From Sinohyriopsis cumingii (lineage: Eukaryota; Mollusca; Bivalvia; Unionida; Unionidae), in NCBI GenBank assembly GCA_028554795.2, contig CM068825.1:152556053-152620052 (forward strand): a DNA stretch of 64,000 nucleotides, written 5' to 3'. The position numbers were made by a program, and so were the translations under genes. The notes under the pieces are model-generated. The model searched no databases and had not been told where the DNA came from. It worked only from the letters and a program-made list of their open reading frames with translations. This document shows, piece by piece, positions 1 through 10,072 of the stretch; position 1 is the first letter of the stretch, and each line of letters opens with the position of its first letter.

Positions 1-404
1 CAAGGAAATGCTCAACGACAAAATGGATGTGACTAAAAGTAACGCTAAAATGACGAAATTGTCCCAGAATTTAAAGGAAAATAAACATATCCCCGAAAAT
101 TAAGTTACAACGGTTTAGAATAAAATGGATAAAATTAGTAACTACTTACAAAATCAACTTGTGTGACGATCGTCGATAAACACCCATGTATCTATTTATA
201 GCTATAATCAGCTAAAATTCCTATGAAATTCCACTATCTATTTATAGCTCCAACTTGTGGGTTATTCCTTTGGAAAATCCTACTATCTTTTTATAGCCTC
301 AGCTTGAGTGACGTTCCTGTTTATGAACTCTAGTATATATGTATAGCTACAACCTGTGGAAATCCCCAAGTCCATATTTATAGTCTCGAAATTTCCAGCG
401 TCAG

Positions 405-412
405 TGACGTCA
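405..412. promoter_or_regulatory. CRE-like palindrome TGACGTCA, copy 1
   Basis: A perfect cAMP-response-element consensus inside the larger palindrome CAGTGACGTCACTG, in the outer left arm of Polinton A. CREB/ATF-type bZIP factors are known to bind this octamer. Function here is inference. Confidence 0.45.
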
Positions 413-628
413 CTGTACTGAACACTAGGGGATAAGTGTCAACAGTGTTGCAAGTGGCTGACCTGAATACGCGCTACTGTAGGTAGGTAGGTAGGTAGGT
501 TAGGGGATAAGTGTCAACAGTGTTGCAAGTGGCTGACCTGAATACGCGCTACTGTAGGTAGGTAGGTAGGTAGAATGTATTTGATAGGGATAAAGGGAGT
601 TTTATACGGACAAACAGAGACCAATAGA

Positions 629-674
629 CACACACACACACACACACACACAACGTATGCGCGCAGACATACTC

Positions 675-709
<35 letters not shown>

Positions 710-842
710 CAACATACGCTAGCAGACATACTCACACACACACACAAAAACACACAACGTACGCGCGCAGACATACACACACACACAAACACACAACGTA
801 CGCGCGCAGACATACTCACACACACACAAACACACACACACA
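629..842. repeat. CA microsatellite with interspersed ACGTACGCGCGCAGACATAC units
   Basis: CA runs are broken several times by a 20-base unit ACGTACGCGCGCAGACATAC, giving a compound repeat of about 40-60 bases. Similar runs lie at 1271-1345 and 1535-1577, and in GT form at 13690-13770 and 14193-14395. The apparent histidine-threonine and cysteine-valine reading frames here are repeat translations, not genes. Confidence 0.85.
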
Positions 843-1128
843 CTATAAAATGGATAAAATTAGTAACTACTTACAAAATTAACTTGTGTGACGATCGTCG
901 ATAAACACCCATGTATCTATTTATAGTTATAATCAGCTAAAATTCATATGAAATCTCACTATCTATTTATACTACAACTTGTGGGTTATTCCTTTGGAAA
1001 ATCCCACTATCTTTTTATAGCCTCAGCTTGAGTGACGTTCCTGTTTATGAACTCTAGTATATATGTATAGCTACAACCTGTGGAAATCCCCAAGTCCATA
1101 TTTATAGTCTCGAAATTTCCAGCGTCAG

Positions 1129-1136
1129 TGACGTCA
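1129..1136. promoter_or_regulatory. CRE-like palindrome TGACGTCA, copy 2
   Basis: Same octamer and flanks as at 405, in the second direct block of the left arm. Confidence 0.45.
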
Positions 1137-1314
1137 CTGTACTGAACACTAGGGGATAAGTGTCCACAGTGTTGCAAGTGGCTGACCTGAATACACGCTA
1201 CTGCAGGTAGGTAGGTAGAGTGTATCTGATAGGGATAAAGTGAGTTTTATAGGGACAAACAGAGACCAATACACACACCCACACACACACACAACGTACG
1301 CGCGCAGACATACG

Positions 1315-1345
<31 letters not shown>

Positions 1346-1532
1346 ACACAGAGGGAAGAGGAAAAAACAAACCCCAAATAAACTATCCACACAAACGTAC
1401 GCGAACGCATAGAAACCCCAAATATACTATCCACACAACGTCGCTAACGCATACAAACCCCAAATATGCTATCCACACTCGGGAGGAAGAAGAAAAAAAA
1501 CAACCAAATATACGATCTACACAACGTACGCG

Positions 1533-1578
<46 letters not shown>

Positions 1579-2112
1579 GAAGAGGAAAAAACAAACCCCA
1601 AATAAACTATCCACACAAACGTACGCGAACGCATACAAACCCCAAATATACTATCAACACAGAGTGAAGAAGAAAAAGTTTTTTGAAAGCACCTAAGCCC
1701 TCACCTGCAATGACCAACTCTGCCAAACACCTACACCCCACACCCCACTCCCAACATTACAAAACCCATTTGACCCGTTATTTTATGGCATCAGTGTGTG
1801 ATTTAGGAAATATCAAGACACAAAATGATGGATGAATAGACTGACTATTGTTTACGGACTTGCATGCCTAAAGAGCGTGCGTGAAGGAAAACATCTTTCC
1901 ATTTCAATTCTAACTAAAACATGATCCAGAGGGATAGAGAGAGGTGAAAGAGCACAATTTCATAAAGTGTGAGTAAAAACAAAACACGCCATCCTTATTA
2001 TACAATGTCAAGACCAAGAGACACTTACGTTTTCTTTCTGGTCTATTCTCTTTTAGCAGGTAGTATGAAATTTCACATCAGGGCCAACGCATCGGCTCAC
2101 ATTGTCAATTTT

Positions 2113-2663
2113 TTCCATTTCCATGTCTTTACTGGCACAAGTTCTTCATCATCTTCAATTTCTTCTTCTTCTTCTGAATCCCTCTTCTCTGTTTCGTCTT
2201 GTTTCTGTTTCTTCTCTTTTCTCGTAGGGCACTCTGAATTCCAGTGTCCTTTCTCCTGACAACGATATTAGGTATCTTGACTTTTGTCTCTCTTTCTTAG
2301 ACGAAGCAGGTATTCTGGAGACAAATACCCATTTACCTTTGCAGATATAGCAAACTTCATTAGCACACACTTTCGTATGACTCTCATCAAATCAACGACC
2401 AAAAGAGTAAGTTTTGTTGCCACTTTCGCCTGTGAATTATGCTTTCGTATGACTTTTAGCAAATATTTGACCAGCAGGTCGATCTGTGCTGACTCTTCCA
2501 TCTTCTTGATCGTTTGAGAGTGGAATGAATACTCTGACGCTAAGACACTCTCCTTATATACAGGGACCTGCTGCGTATGAAACCTAGTCAAATGTAATTT
2601 TGCAATAAGATGAAACGATTTCATTGAGGAAGTAAAAGGCAATGATGTACCGTATCGCCTCAC
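2113..2663 (-). pseudogene. Decayed zinc-knuckle-like gene in the left arm of Polinton A
   Basis: The minus strand encodes an uninterrupted 131-residue stretch (2268-2663) rich in basic and hydrophobic residues, with two similar segments around VKYLLKVIRK and VDLMRVIRK. Beyond it lie a knuckle-like string, C-Q-E-K-G-H-W-N-S-E-C, and a glutamate-rich acidic tail. C-x4-H-x4-C is the second half of a CCHC knuckle, so this may once have been a nucleic-acid-binding protein. A TATATAAGGAGAG string lies just upstream of an ATG. Broken; family not identified. Confidence 0.35.
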
Positions 2664-2900
2664 ACAAAACCTGAAGTGTTAGCTCAGATCCGTGTCAGCG
2701 ATTTCGAAGACGACATAACTGAGCTTTCATCAATGCTCACCATTTATGCCACAAAACAACGAGTCCTGATTCACGCCAAAAGAAATTTCGTTCGGTCCAT
2801 AAAAAATAGTATCACATCTGAGAAACGCAAAAACGAACTTCCAGAAAACTGAGAACGACGGCTTACACCTACAACGTGAAATGTGTGAGTTCAAGTAGTG
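2660..2900 (+). pseudogene. Decayed copy of the polymerase N-terminal region (left arm)
   Basis: The segment around ACGGCTTACACCTACAACGTG resembles the part of Polinton B that encodes TTTYTYTVKF in its polymerase ORF (around 21570-21600), and CCTGAAGTGTTAGCTCA resembles the preceding coding sequence. A mirror copy lies at about 12132-12372. This ties A and B to one family. Not coding now. Confidence 0.45.
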
Positions 2901-4958
2901 CGTAAAACTTAGTCAAATTAAATTTTTATAGTCAAGACGAAACGATCTCTTTTCGAAGAAGAAAGCAGACACCAAGCGACAATGGCGATCCGTGTCACAC
3001 AACACTTTTCAAAATGTATATGATCAGAGGTTTGTTCTAGCGATCTGCACGGTTAAATTAAATGTTGATGTATTTTGCAATAAGACGGACACAATTTCCA
3101 TGGGATCGCCCATGGAACCATTGTTCGTGCATTAGTTTAATTTTTTAAAATATTTTTTTATATAAATCGCCTATAGGATAGACCCAGCAAAGCATGGCCA
3201 TTCTCGTCACTGTGTGAATAGCTACTCAAGTCAATTCGAAGTGAACGCGGTAAGAAAATAAGTATAGCCAATGAAATGGCTTACAACGGGTGATGCTTTG
3301 TTTTGTTCTAGGACTGTGTGGCATAATAATCCCTATGTTCTTGCGTTGTTACCATTACAGTGCAGACAGACTGAAATGTGAACTTACAAGCCCTCTTTGT
3401 GTGTGTTGTACCATTTCTTCTTACCACATCAAAATACTGAGCGTCACAGTATTGGTTCGCGTTTTCAAGCTGACCATTTTTTTTATATCTCACTTAAACA
3501 TTTTAACATAAACGCTCACACTCACATCGGTAGAGTCAGAACAGTCGTGTTACAGTATTGAGGGGCATGTTATCTTTTTTTTTTTTTTTTTGTTTCCTTC
3601 AAACTAATGAATTTGGGGTTTGCATGAAGTAAAGAACCGAAAGTACAGTGAAACTCAAGGATGATGACCCAATCTGTCCGTCTATTGATGCGTGTATTTA
3701 CTTAAGAAGAAATATGACCTCTAAAACACAAAGAGATACGGCAAGCATGATTAGAATGAACATAACGATGTTTTCTTCACGCCCGTGTAGTTTAGAGTTT
3801 CAATCCTCTTTGAAGACAAACTTGGTCTCCTTTTGTAGGGCTTGAAATAATAAAAAACCTGAAAAAATCTTAAGCACTTTGCTATAGATAATTTCATCAA
3901 CAGACTAAACAACATAAATACCGTTACAACACTAGAAAGCCTTAAATCTTCTATCAAAAAGAAATGCATCAAAAAATTAAAGATTAACGATAACTAACCA
4001 ATGAAACCGAATTTAACAAAGGCAGTGACATGTGAAGAAATGTCTCTCACTTTGGAAAGGTAGGCGAATGTACTCTGTCATGCACCATCAACTTGAAAAA
4101 ATTATAAACAGAGAGAAACCTGAATTCAAAATTCAGTTGTTTTTTTCTTCAAAATTGTTTCGTTTCTTTTTTCTGTTTTTGGAACAAATCTAAGCACTAA
4201 TATAGAGTGGAAAAGGGAAAATGCACATACAAGCTTTGATATTTCTGAAAAAATGAGGGGATATTCCTAACGTTCATAACGACCTATGGACTTGGACTTG
4301 TCTGTGACTTATCCACAAAACAAGATGTACATATTTCTGGTCAAGCTGCAAGTGTGTGCGTGTTTTTGAAAATGGTAAAAATGGGATATACAATTTTCTC
4401 GTGACACTTATAAAGTGAAGAGTCTGTGCAAGTGTCAAAAGCCAAAGTCATATAAGTTTTGTATTTTGTACGGCTTGTAAAGATTTCCACTTTAGAAAAT
4501 GTGAAGTATCACAAGTTATTATCACAAACAGAAGTGGAACATAGGGGCTTGCAAGAAAGAAAATAACCCAGACAATTGGTGTCATCAAGAGTGCTAGAGA
4601 CGGTACCCGAACTTGCTTGCTTGCTTACTTGAATTAAAGTGATTTTCGCTTTAATGGAGCATATATCACTGGTTTAATAACGCACCGCGTGATTTTTAAT
4701 TACTCCTGGGGAAGGAAAGAGAGCCTCATCTCCCAGGCTTTTATGTACTCACAGACTACTTTTAAATTTAGCCACTCAGGTGTAGGACTAACTAGTCCTT
4801 AACAACCTGACTGAAAGGCTTTAAACATGAGTGGGAATAGTCTCACCACACACTCATTTTTCTGTCCGAGCGTGGTAAAGGAGGAAAAAGGTGCTCAAAA
4901 AGACAGCCATGGGTGTTAAGTACTCAACAAAACGCTAGCCCGTACTTATTTCAAATCA

Positions 4959-5123
4959 CGTCGTGTCACCAAAAAAGACGACGTGTACGACATCATAAGC
5001 ATTGTCAAACGCAGAAACCTTAAACTGGGCAAACGACGTGTCAAACAAGTCAAAGTACGTTGGAAAGGATATCCACCCAGTTTTCATTCTTGCATCGACG
5101 TTTCGCACTATAAAAAGAAGTGA
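4959..5123 (+). pseudogene. Integrase C-terminal chromodomain remnant (Polinton A)
   Basis: The frame reads DVYDIISIVKRR, then KVRWKGYPPSF, ending at 5123. The pattern of a starting D/E-x-Y-x-I, an RR, then V-R/K-W-K-G-Y is that of chromodomains, which Polinton and Ty3-type integrases carry at the C-terminus. The left arm ends exactly where this segment begins, so only the tail of the integrase remains in the centre; the DDE catalytic core was not found in this element. Too short for a firm assignment. Confidence 0.55.
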
Positions 5124-5128
5124 CCATC

Positions 5129-5533
5129 ATGCCCTTTCACACAGATTCATCTACTGCGATCACTCCTTCACCCAATTCTTCTCTGCAAGATTTACAAACA
5201 CAACCATTGTGGGTGTGGTATGGAAAACGTGTGACTAAAACGCAAATCGTCTTTTTCTGCCAAACCTTCGTGGTGTATTGTGTCATCGTTGCAGCCATAG
5301 CCAATTTGAGTTTGCAACAAGGAGACAAACACTTGTGGACCATTGTATTGAGCAGTTACATCGGTTACCTGCTTCCTAATCCCTCCCTGAAATTCTCCTC
5401 GAACGGGAACAACGGGAACCTTGTGTCCAGTGTCAGTGCCAGTCACTACTCCAACAACAACCCCATTTTGGGCGGAGACACTCCTCTAACTTCCAGTATC
5501 GCCTCGGAGAGCCACAAAACTCTGGAATTTTGA
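5129..5533 (+). CDS. Small two-span membrane protein of Polinton A
   Basis: About 134 residues from the ATG at 5129. After a Ser/Thr/Pro-rich start comes WVWYGKRVTKTQIVFF, then two hydrophobic segments (roughly residues 45-65 and 75-90) ending in SSYIGYLLPNP, followed by a polar Ser/Asn-rich tail. Small proteins with two spans and a terminal IGYLLPxP-like string are common companions of penton and protease genes in animal Polintons. The function is unknown, perhaps virion membrane or entry. It lies directly ahead of the penton-like region. Confidence 0.5.
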   Translation: MPFHTDSSTAITPSPNSSLQDLQTQPLWVWYGKRVTKTQIVFFCQTFVVYCVIVAAIANLSLQQGDKHLWTIVLSSYIGYLLPNPSLKFSSNGNNGNLVSSVSASHYSNNNPILGGDTPLTSSIASESHKTLEF

Positions 5534-6407
5534 GCAATAACAACGAATTTTACTTAACCTTACCCAGTGACAGTTCCATGGAGGTGTTTCCCAAGAACAC
5601 GTTATGCTGTTACACGGTCAAATTACCTCAGACCATCCAGTTAGATCACGAAGCCCATTGGGAAGTGGCTTTAGTGGAAATCATTCACCCAACACAAATC
5701 AAAAACATCACCGAAAAGCAAAACACTTTCGAGGTGGAAATCCTGAATGCCCAATTGGAGGAAGAAATCAACAAAATAGGGTTTTTAGGGGACACAAGAT
5801 CAGCCAGCAATCCAGCCTTCATTATCTACACCTTGAAAATTCTTCAGGTTATTATTTTAGTGGTGAACATTTGGTGGACACTATTGCGGACAGGTTCAAC
5901 TTAGCCTTTGGCAAAGCACTGAACAGAGCCAAAAAAAGTGTGACGATTGAGTACAATAAAGTGGCTCATCGTCTCGTGATCAAATTTCAAGATACGGACA
6001 CATTGTCCCTCAGGTTCAATGGTAGTTTGTTTGAAATTTTGGGTGGACATGCAGAAATGGTCGCAAACAGTATGAGCCCCAAGATCAAAAGTAATATGGA
6101 TTTTTACAGAGCTTTTGGAAACCCGGTAGAACTGAACCAAGGACTTAATTTGATCTTTGTGTATTCCGATGTGGTGGAGTACAACGTGGTGGGACACACC
6201 TCTGTTCCGTTACTGCGTGACATTCCTTTCAAAGTGGATAGTACCACAAACAATGACCAGGAAGGTGCAAACACCTATCACGTACACCGTGAATTTGTAC
6301 ATCCTCACTATTTGCCCGTCAGTAAGTCGTATTTAGACACTGTCAACATTGCTATAAAAGGAGATCTGGGACAAATATTCCCTTCTCCAAAGGGAAAGTT
6401 ACAGTGA
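5530..6407 (+). pseudogene. Penton-like / minor capsid region (Polinton A)
   Basis: The region begins with EFYLTLPSDSSMEVFPKN and YTVKLPQTIQL..HWEVALVEI and ends with VSKSYLDTVNIAIKGDLG. This start-and-end signature (FYxTLPSxSSM; then a D-T-V/I-x-I-x-I-x-x-D-x-G tail) is typical of a protein family widespread in animal Polintons, probably the penton-type minor capsid protein. The family role is inferred from other Polintons. The region looks broken. Confidence 0.55.
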
Positions 6408-6623
6408 AACTCCATTTTCGAAAACGGTTCTCTAACGAATTGCAAGTCAAGACAGCGAGGACGGACATTTTCACCCTATAAAATCCGGCCAGATGCGTGT
6501 GGAATTTCAGTTTGCAGAAAATCTACGCGCAGATAATACGGTGAACGTCATCCTGTATGCTGAATTGGACAATACGATATAAACCAACAGTTTGAGAGAA
6601 GTCATTCTAGACTATTAGAAGTC

Positions 6624-7128
6624 ATGGAAGACTTTTATCAATGTTTGTATAGTAGGGATTCTTTGGACATGGAATGTGAAGATCCTGAGGAAGGAGAACC
6701 CCAAGACAAAGACGAAGAAGTCATCATGATGAAGTCTATATGGCCAGAACAAGAATCACATTTAGTTTCCTGTTATGCTATAGTCTTGACAGAAAAAAAT
6801 TAAGGAATTGATCAAGAAAGATTGCTATGGATGTCATAACGATCATCCCAGTCAAATTCAACACGATAAATGCCTGATGCTGAGTCAAGAAGAAAAATTG
6901 GACGAGTATCTGGACGATGCTTGGAGTCTCATCTCGGACGAAGACGTGTTGCATCAGTGGTATAAAGACTTGCGTGAACATTCTTGTCCACCATTAACCA
7001 CTCAAGAGATCGATCGTATCGAAGCTCTCCTAAATCAAAGTGAGGAGACGAAACGAAGAAACGGTTATTTGTCAGACATTTTCAAGCAAAAAGTCAGGAT
7101 CGAATTGATGACTTATTATTACCTGTGA
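6624..7128 (+). pseudogene. Acidic protein / Cys-His protein region of Polinton A, function unknown
   Basis: The first part, from the ATG at 6624, is strongly acidic (MECEDPEEGEPQDKDEE). The second part carries DCYGCHNDHPSQIQHDKCL, a Cys/His cluster followed by a helical, charged stretch (IDRIEALLNQSEETKRRNG). Similar C-x2-C-x4-HPSQ-x2-H clusters occur next to proteases in other invertebrate Polintons. No enzyme motif was seen. The region looks broken. Confidence 0.4.
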
Positions 7129-7154
7129 AGAAGAAGAAGAAAACACACAAAACA

Positions 7155-7715
7155 ATGGATACCTGGGAACTTTTTTACCATTTGAACCACAGTTCGTACA
7201 CGGTTTCTTGGAATCCTGTCGTCTGTGCTAAAGATGAACTCCCTCATCGCAAACCTCAAGACCATCAAGCTTATGTGATCAACACGGACGAAAGTCATCT
7301 CCCAGGAACCCACTGGGTAGCCGTTTACTTTCCTCAAGAAAGATGTGTGGAATATTTTGATTCGTACGGATTGCCCCCTTTGGAAGACGATATCATCGAC
7401 TTTATGAGAAGAAATGCTCAGACCACCCGATTCAATAATGTGAAATTACAAGGCACAGATTCCTTGGTGTGTTGACAATATTGTGTGTATTTTCTGCATC
7501 ATCGCAGCCTGGGCTATTCCTTAGAACATTTAGTGACTCATTTTGATCCTCGTTCTTCTTCTAGAAACGATGTGAAAGTAGATCGATGGTTTTGTGACCA
7601 TTATGCTTATCTTTTGTCTCAAGTTAGGAAACGTAGTGTCCATCAATGGCCTAATGATTTCCAACAGTGGAAATCACAATTTCATTCACAACGTTGTCAG
7701 CCCTGTTTAAAGTAG
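7155..7715 (+). pseudogene. Adenain-like cysteine protease (Polinton A)
   Basis: The start MDTWELFYHL is at 7155. The catalytic histidine lies in LPGTHWVAVYF, followed by VEYFDSYGLPP with the acidic residue, then the LQG region where the active-site Gln and Cys of the adenovirus-type (C5/Ulp1-like) proteases lie, and a QYCVYFL-type helix. In adenoviruses and Polintons this enzyme matures capsid proteins. The parts are in the usual order, but the region looks broken. Confidence 0.7.
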
Positions 7716-8043
7716 AGTGTGAATTGAAAAAAAATGTTTGGTATTTGAAAAAAATGTTTGATGTTATATTGTTGGATTATTGTTTAAAAAAATGTTAGAG
7801 TTGTTTGTTAGCATGAATAAAAAAAATGTTGTGTTTTGAAGAAAAAATGCCTTTGTGGTTTGTTTGGCTATAGGAATCTTGATTCATGCTCTTTGACTTC
7901 TCTCTATCCCTCCCATAACACTATTTAAACGTTCGGGCTCGAAAACCGTGTAGTAATGTTTTCCTTCACGTCCGCGCTTTGACTTTAAGAACCGGGGAAG
8001 TTTCCAGTCTGCCCATCCATTGTTAACTCATCCTCCTACGAAG
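7716..8043. other. Gene-free stretch in Polinton A
   Basis: AT-rich, with short repeats of AAAAAAATGTTTG and several AATAAA-like strings (for example near 7817), possibly 3' ends for the protease region. Nothing else recognised. Confidence 0.4.
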
Positions 8044-8487
8044 ATGTGCTCAAGATTAGCCAAGTTGAACGAAGCCTATGTGAATTTGCATAGGGTCATG
8101 ACAAGTCTGATACCGAGACCTGAAGAGATAGACAATATCATAATGTTAAAAGTCACTGAAGACCTGAAAGAGGAGCTCTTCAAGGAGGAATTCAAGAAGG
8201 AGAAAGAAGAATGGATGGAGAAGTACAGGCTTTATAAACAGCAGAGAGAGCAGCAACAGCAGCAGCATGAACCTGACAGAGGCTTTGTCAACAGTTGTAT
8301 CGACACCAAAGAGTTCTTCTTCTCTTTTCCGAAGAAGCAGACCTTATTCTGTGAGAAAGCCTGTCGTCAGAGGAGGCCGCCATCTTATAACCTAAGCGAT
8401 CGCCATAGCTTCAAGTTCCAAAAAAAATTTCAGGGCTACCCCATACTCTCGAAAAGAAATAACATTCCATTGCCTATGATATGTTAG
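8044..8487 (+). CDS. Hypothetical charged coiled-coil ORF of Polinton A
   Basis: From the ATG at 8044 (MCSRLAKLNEAYVNLHRVM) the product is about 147 residues. Residues ~45-90 are strongly charged and helical (KEELFKEEFKKEKEEWMEKY) and end in a glutamine run, consistent with a coiled coil. The last third is basic and less regular. I do not recognise the family. It lies between the protease and another unknown region, so a virion or core role is possible but unsupported. Confidence 0.3.
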   Translation: MCSRLAKLNEAYVNLHRVMTSLIPRPEEIDNIIMLKVTEDLKEELFKEEFKKEKEEWMEKYRLYKQQREQQQQQHEPDRGFVNSCIDTKEFFFSFPKKQTLFCEKACRQRRPPSYNLSDRHSFKFQKKFQGYPILSKRNNIPLPMIC

Positions 8488-8956
8488 TCAGTTAGAAGAA
8501 AAAATACAGAAGTAAGTCTATCATCACATGATTTCTTTATCTTGGTTAGAAAGTGCGACTCTAAGTCATTCGTTTCCGTCGCTTATCAAAATTTTAAAAA
8601 TAGTAAAGTTCTGTAAAAAAGTGAGTGAGTGTTTCTTTTAGGTTTGTGCGTTTTTTTTTGTTGTTTTTTTTTTGTTGGTGCTAATATGGATAATGTAAGT
8701 TCGGGTACAACGAAATTAAAAGAATTAGGCCCAGAACTCGGTGTGGAAGGAAGAAATATACGCAACAGTAGCGGGAGCAAGAAATGCAGACCTAGCCAGT
8801 TAGCACTCCACCCACCTCGAGAACACAAATAACATCTAGTCAACAGCCGACTATACCTAACAAACAACCTGCCCCGGAAAGAGTGGTGGCAAAACAAAGG
8901 GCCAATTATGTTAGACAAACGGCATGGCAAACTCAAATGTAATTATCGGAGGCACT

Positions 8957-9228
8957 ACGTTCTTTTCTGGGGCCCCGAGTGACCGAGTGGTCTAAAGCGC
9001 TCTCCGTTACGGATCACTGTCATCTCACCTTTGTCTGCGTGGGTTCGAGTCTCGGATTCGGCTAATGTGGGTATGTGAGAAAGCTTGCCAGTAGCTTCTC
9101 GTGGGTCGGTGGTTCTTTCCCGGTTTTTCCCGGGTTCTTCGTCCACCATTAATACTGGCCACCATGTATAGCCTATCGCGTGCTGAAAAATGGCGTTAAA
9201 CCCTACAACAACAACAACGTTCTTTTCT
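8957..9228 (+). repeat. 12-bp target-site duplication bounding the SINE
   Basis: ACGTTCTTTTCT occurs at 8957-8968 and again at 9217-9228, directly flanking the SINE. The exact match indicates a recent, LINE-mediated insertion. One or two bases at the 3' junction are ambiguous because the tail ends in AAC. Confidence 0.8.
8969..9216 (+). mobile_element. tRNA-derived SINE inserted in Polinton A
   Basis: The 5' part resembles a class II tRNA (Ser or Leu type). The A box TGACCGAGTGG is at 8980-8990, followed by TCTAAAGCGCT, and the B box GGTTCGAGTCTC is at 9042-9053. A tRNA-unrelated body follows, then GGCGTTAAACCCTA and a short CAA-repeat tail. The length of about 248 bp and the flanking 12-bp duplication fit a full-length SINE. 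The internal RNA polymerase III promoter boxes appear intact. Confidence 0.85.
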
Positions 9229-9718
9229 CACTCCGATAATACAGGCAATCTCAGCTGAAAGAACAACCACAACAACAATAAAAGCGACAGACACCATAGC
9301 AGCGGATTTGAAACTATCTACCTCAACTAAAGAATTAGTATCAGAACCAGAAGAGGAAATTGAGGCGGTTGAGGAGGAAGAGGGGGACGCTGACCCTCGT
9401 TGAGAAGTACACCGAAATGGGACTAGATCAAGCATTGTATGACGTCAACAAAGCAGGGCAGTTTATTAGAGCCATACAATACGTTGCCTACAAATCTCTA
9501 GACACCTTTAAACCAAGACCTTCGCAATGGGGATTAGGGTCAGAGTTCTTCCCCAATTCTACAGACAAACCTACACTGGATACCCCCTCAGTCAACTGGT
9601 AGAAGCCGCTGCTTACATTGCCGCCCATCATGGCTACGCATTTCCTGATATCAAGAATCATGAGACTAGGAGTGCGGGAAAGAACGTGAAAGCAAAAGAG
9701 AGACGTGTTACCTTCTAA

Positions 9719-10072
9719 TAGAAAAAAACAACCTTTTTTAGGGCTCCAAAAGATTTCTTTTTATTAACTAGGGAACCATATTTGGCTTGGTATCCCTTCT
9801 TGACTAAACTCTTCTCGAAACAAACTTGACCCATTGGAACACCGCAACAAACTTAACTTTTTAAACCTAACAGTGACCAAACTGGTATATGTCTCTTAGA
9901 CATAATAATTTAAATAAGATCAGTATGGCTATTGCTATGTACACTAAGTACTAATATTAGAAAGATATGTTAGGAAGTAGGAAATTTAACAGACTCGTTA
10001 GATTTGAACTAATTGCACAAGTGGTTAACACATTATTGGTACTTTTTACTGTCCATTAGCAAAAACGGGACT
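9719..10072. other. Gene-free stretch at the inner edge of the right arm
   Basis: AT-rich sequence between the last open stretch of the centre and the start of the right arm. Short stop-rich frames; no motif, repeat or RNA gene recognised. Confidence 0.4.

Larger units (their letters stand above)
119..1268. repeat. Two direct copies of a ~450-bp block in the left arm
   Basis: The block from TAAAATGGATAAAATTAG through the CRE-like palindrome to GGACAAACAGAGACCAATA occurs at about 119-628 and again at about 845-1268, separated by a CA-rich spacer. Inside each copy a short motif, CTATTTATAGC, recurs every ~55 bases. The tail CTGTAGGTAGGTAGG with its preceding ~70 bases is itself duplicated in the first copy (427-500 and 501-573). 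Non-coding. Confidence 0.75.
1..4958 (+). repeat. Left inverted arm of Polinton A
   Basis: This is the reverse complement of 10073-15017. The match begins at base 2 (AAGGAAATGC against GCATTTCCTT at 15008-15017) and stops at ...TTTCAAATCA, base 4958. The outer 1.7 kb is built of direct repeats and CA runs. The rest carries a decayed zinc-knuckle-like ORF, a decayed copy of the polymerase N-terminal region, and long AT-rich sequence in which I see no gene. At nearly 5 kb the arm is much longer than the few hundred bases usual for Polinton termini. Confidence 0.9.
8629..9718 (+). pseudogene. Unidentified Polinton A coding region interrupted by a SINE
   Basis: Open stretches on the plus strand lie on both sides of the SINE at 8969-9216. 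Upstream is a Gly/Glu-rich string (KELGPELGVEGRN). Downstream are a glutamate-rich string (EPEEEIEAVEEEEGD) and a helical piece (AGQFIRAIQYVAYKSLDTF). None matches a family I can name. The region looks broken apart from the SINE insertion as well. Confidence 0.3.

Noticed and set aside
575-904. Open frames rich in His-Thr or Cys-Val in the CA/GT runs of Polinton A (also 1149-1638 and 14154-14505)
   Set aside because: They are translations of dinucleotide repeats, open in several frames on both strands, with no domain.
8969-9053. Functional tRNA gene at the head of the SINE (and at 62158-62235)
   Set aside because: A and B boxes are present but acceptor-stem pairing is poor and SINE bodies follow, with a target duplication at the first.
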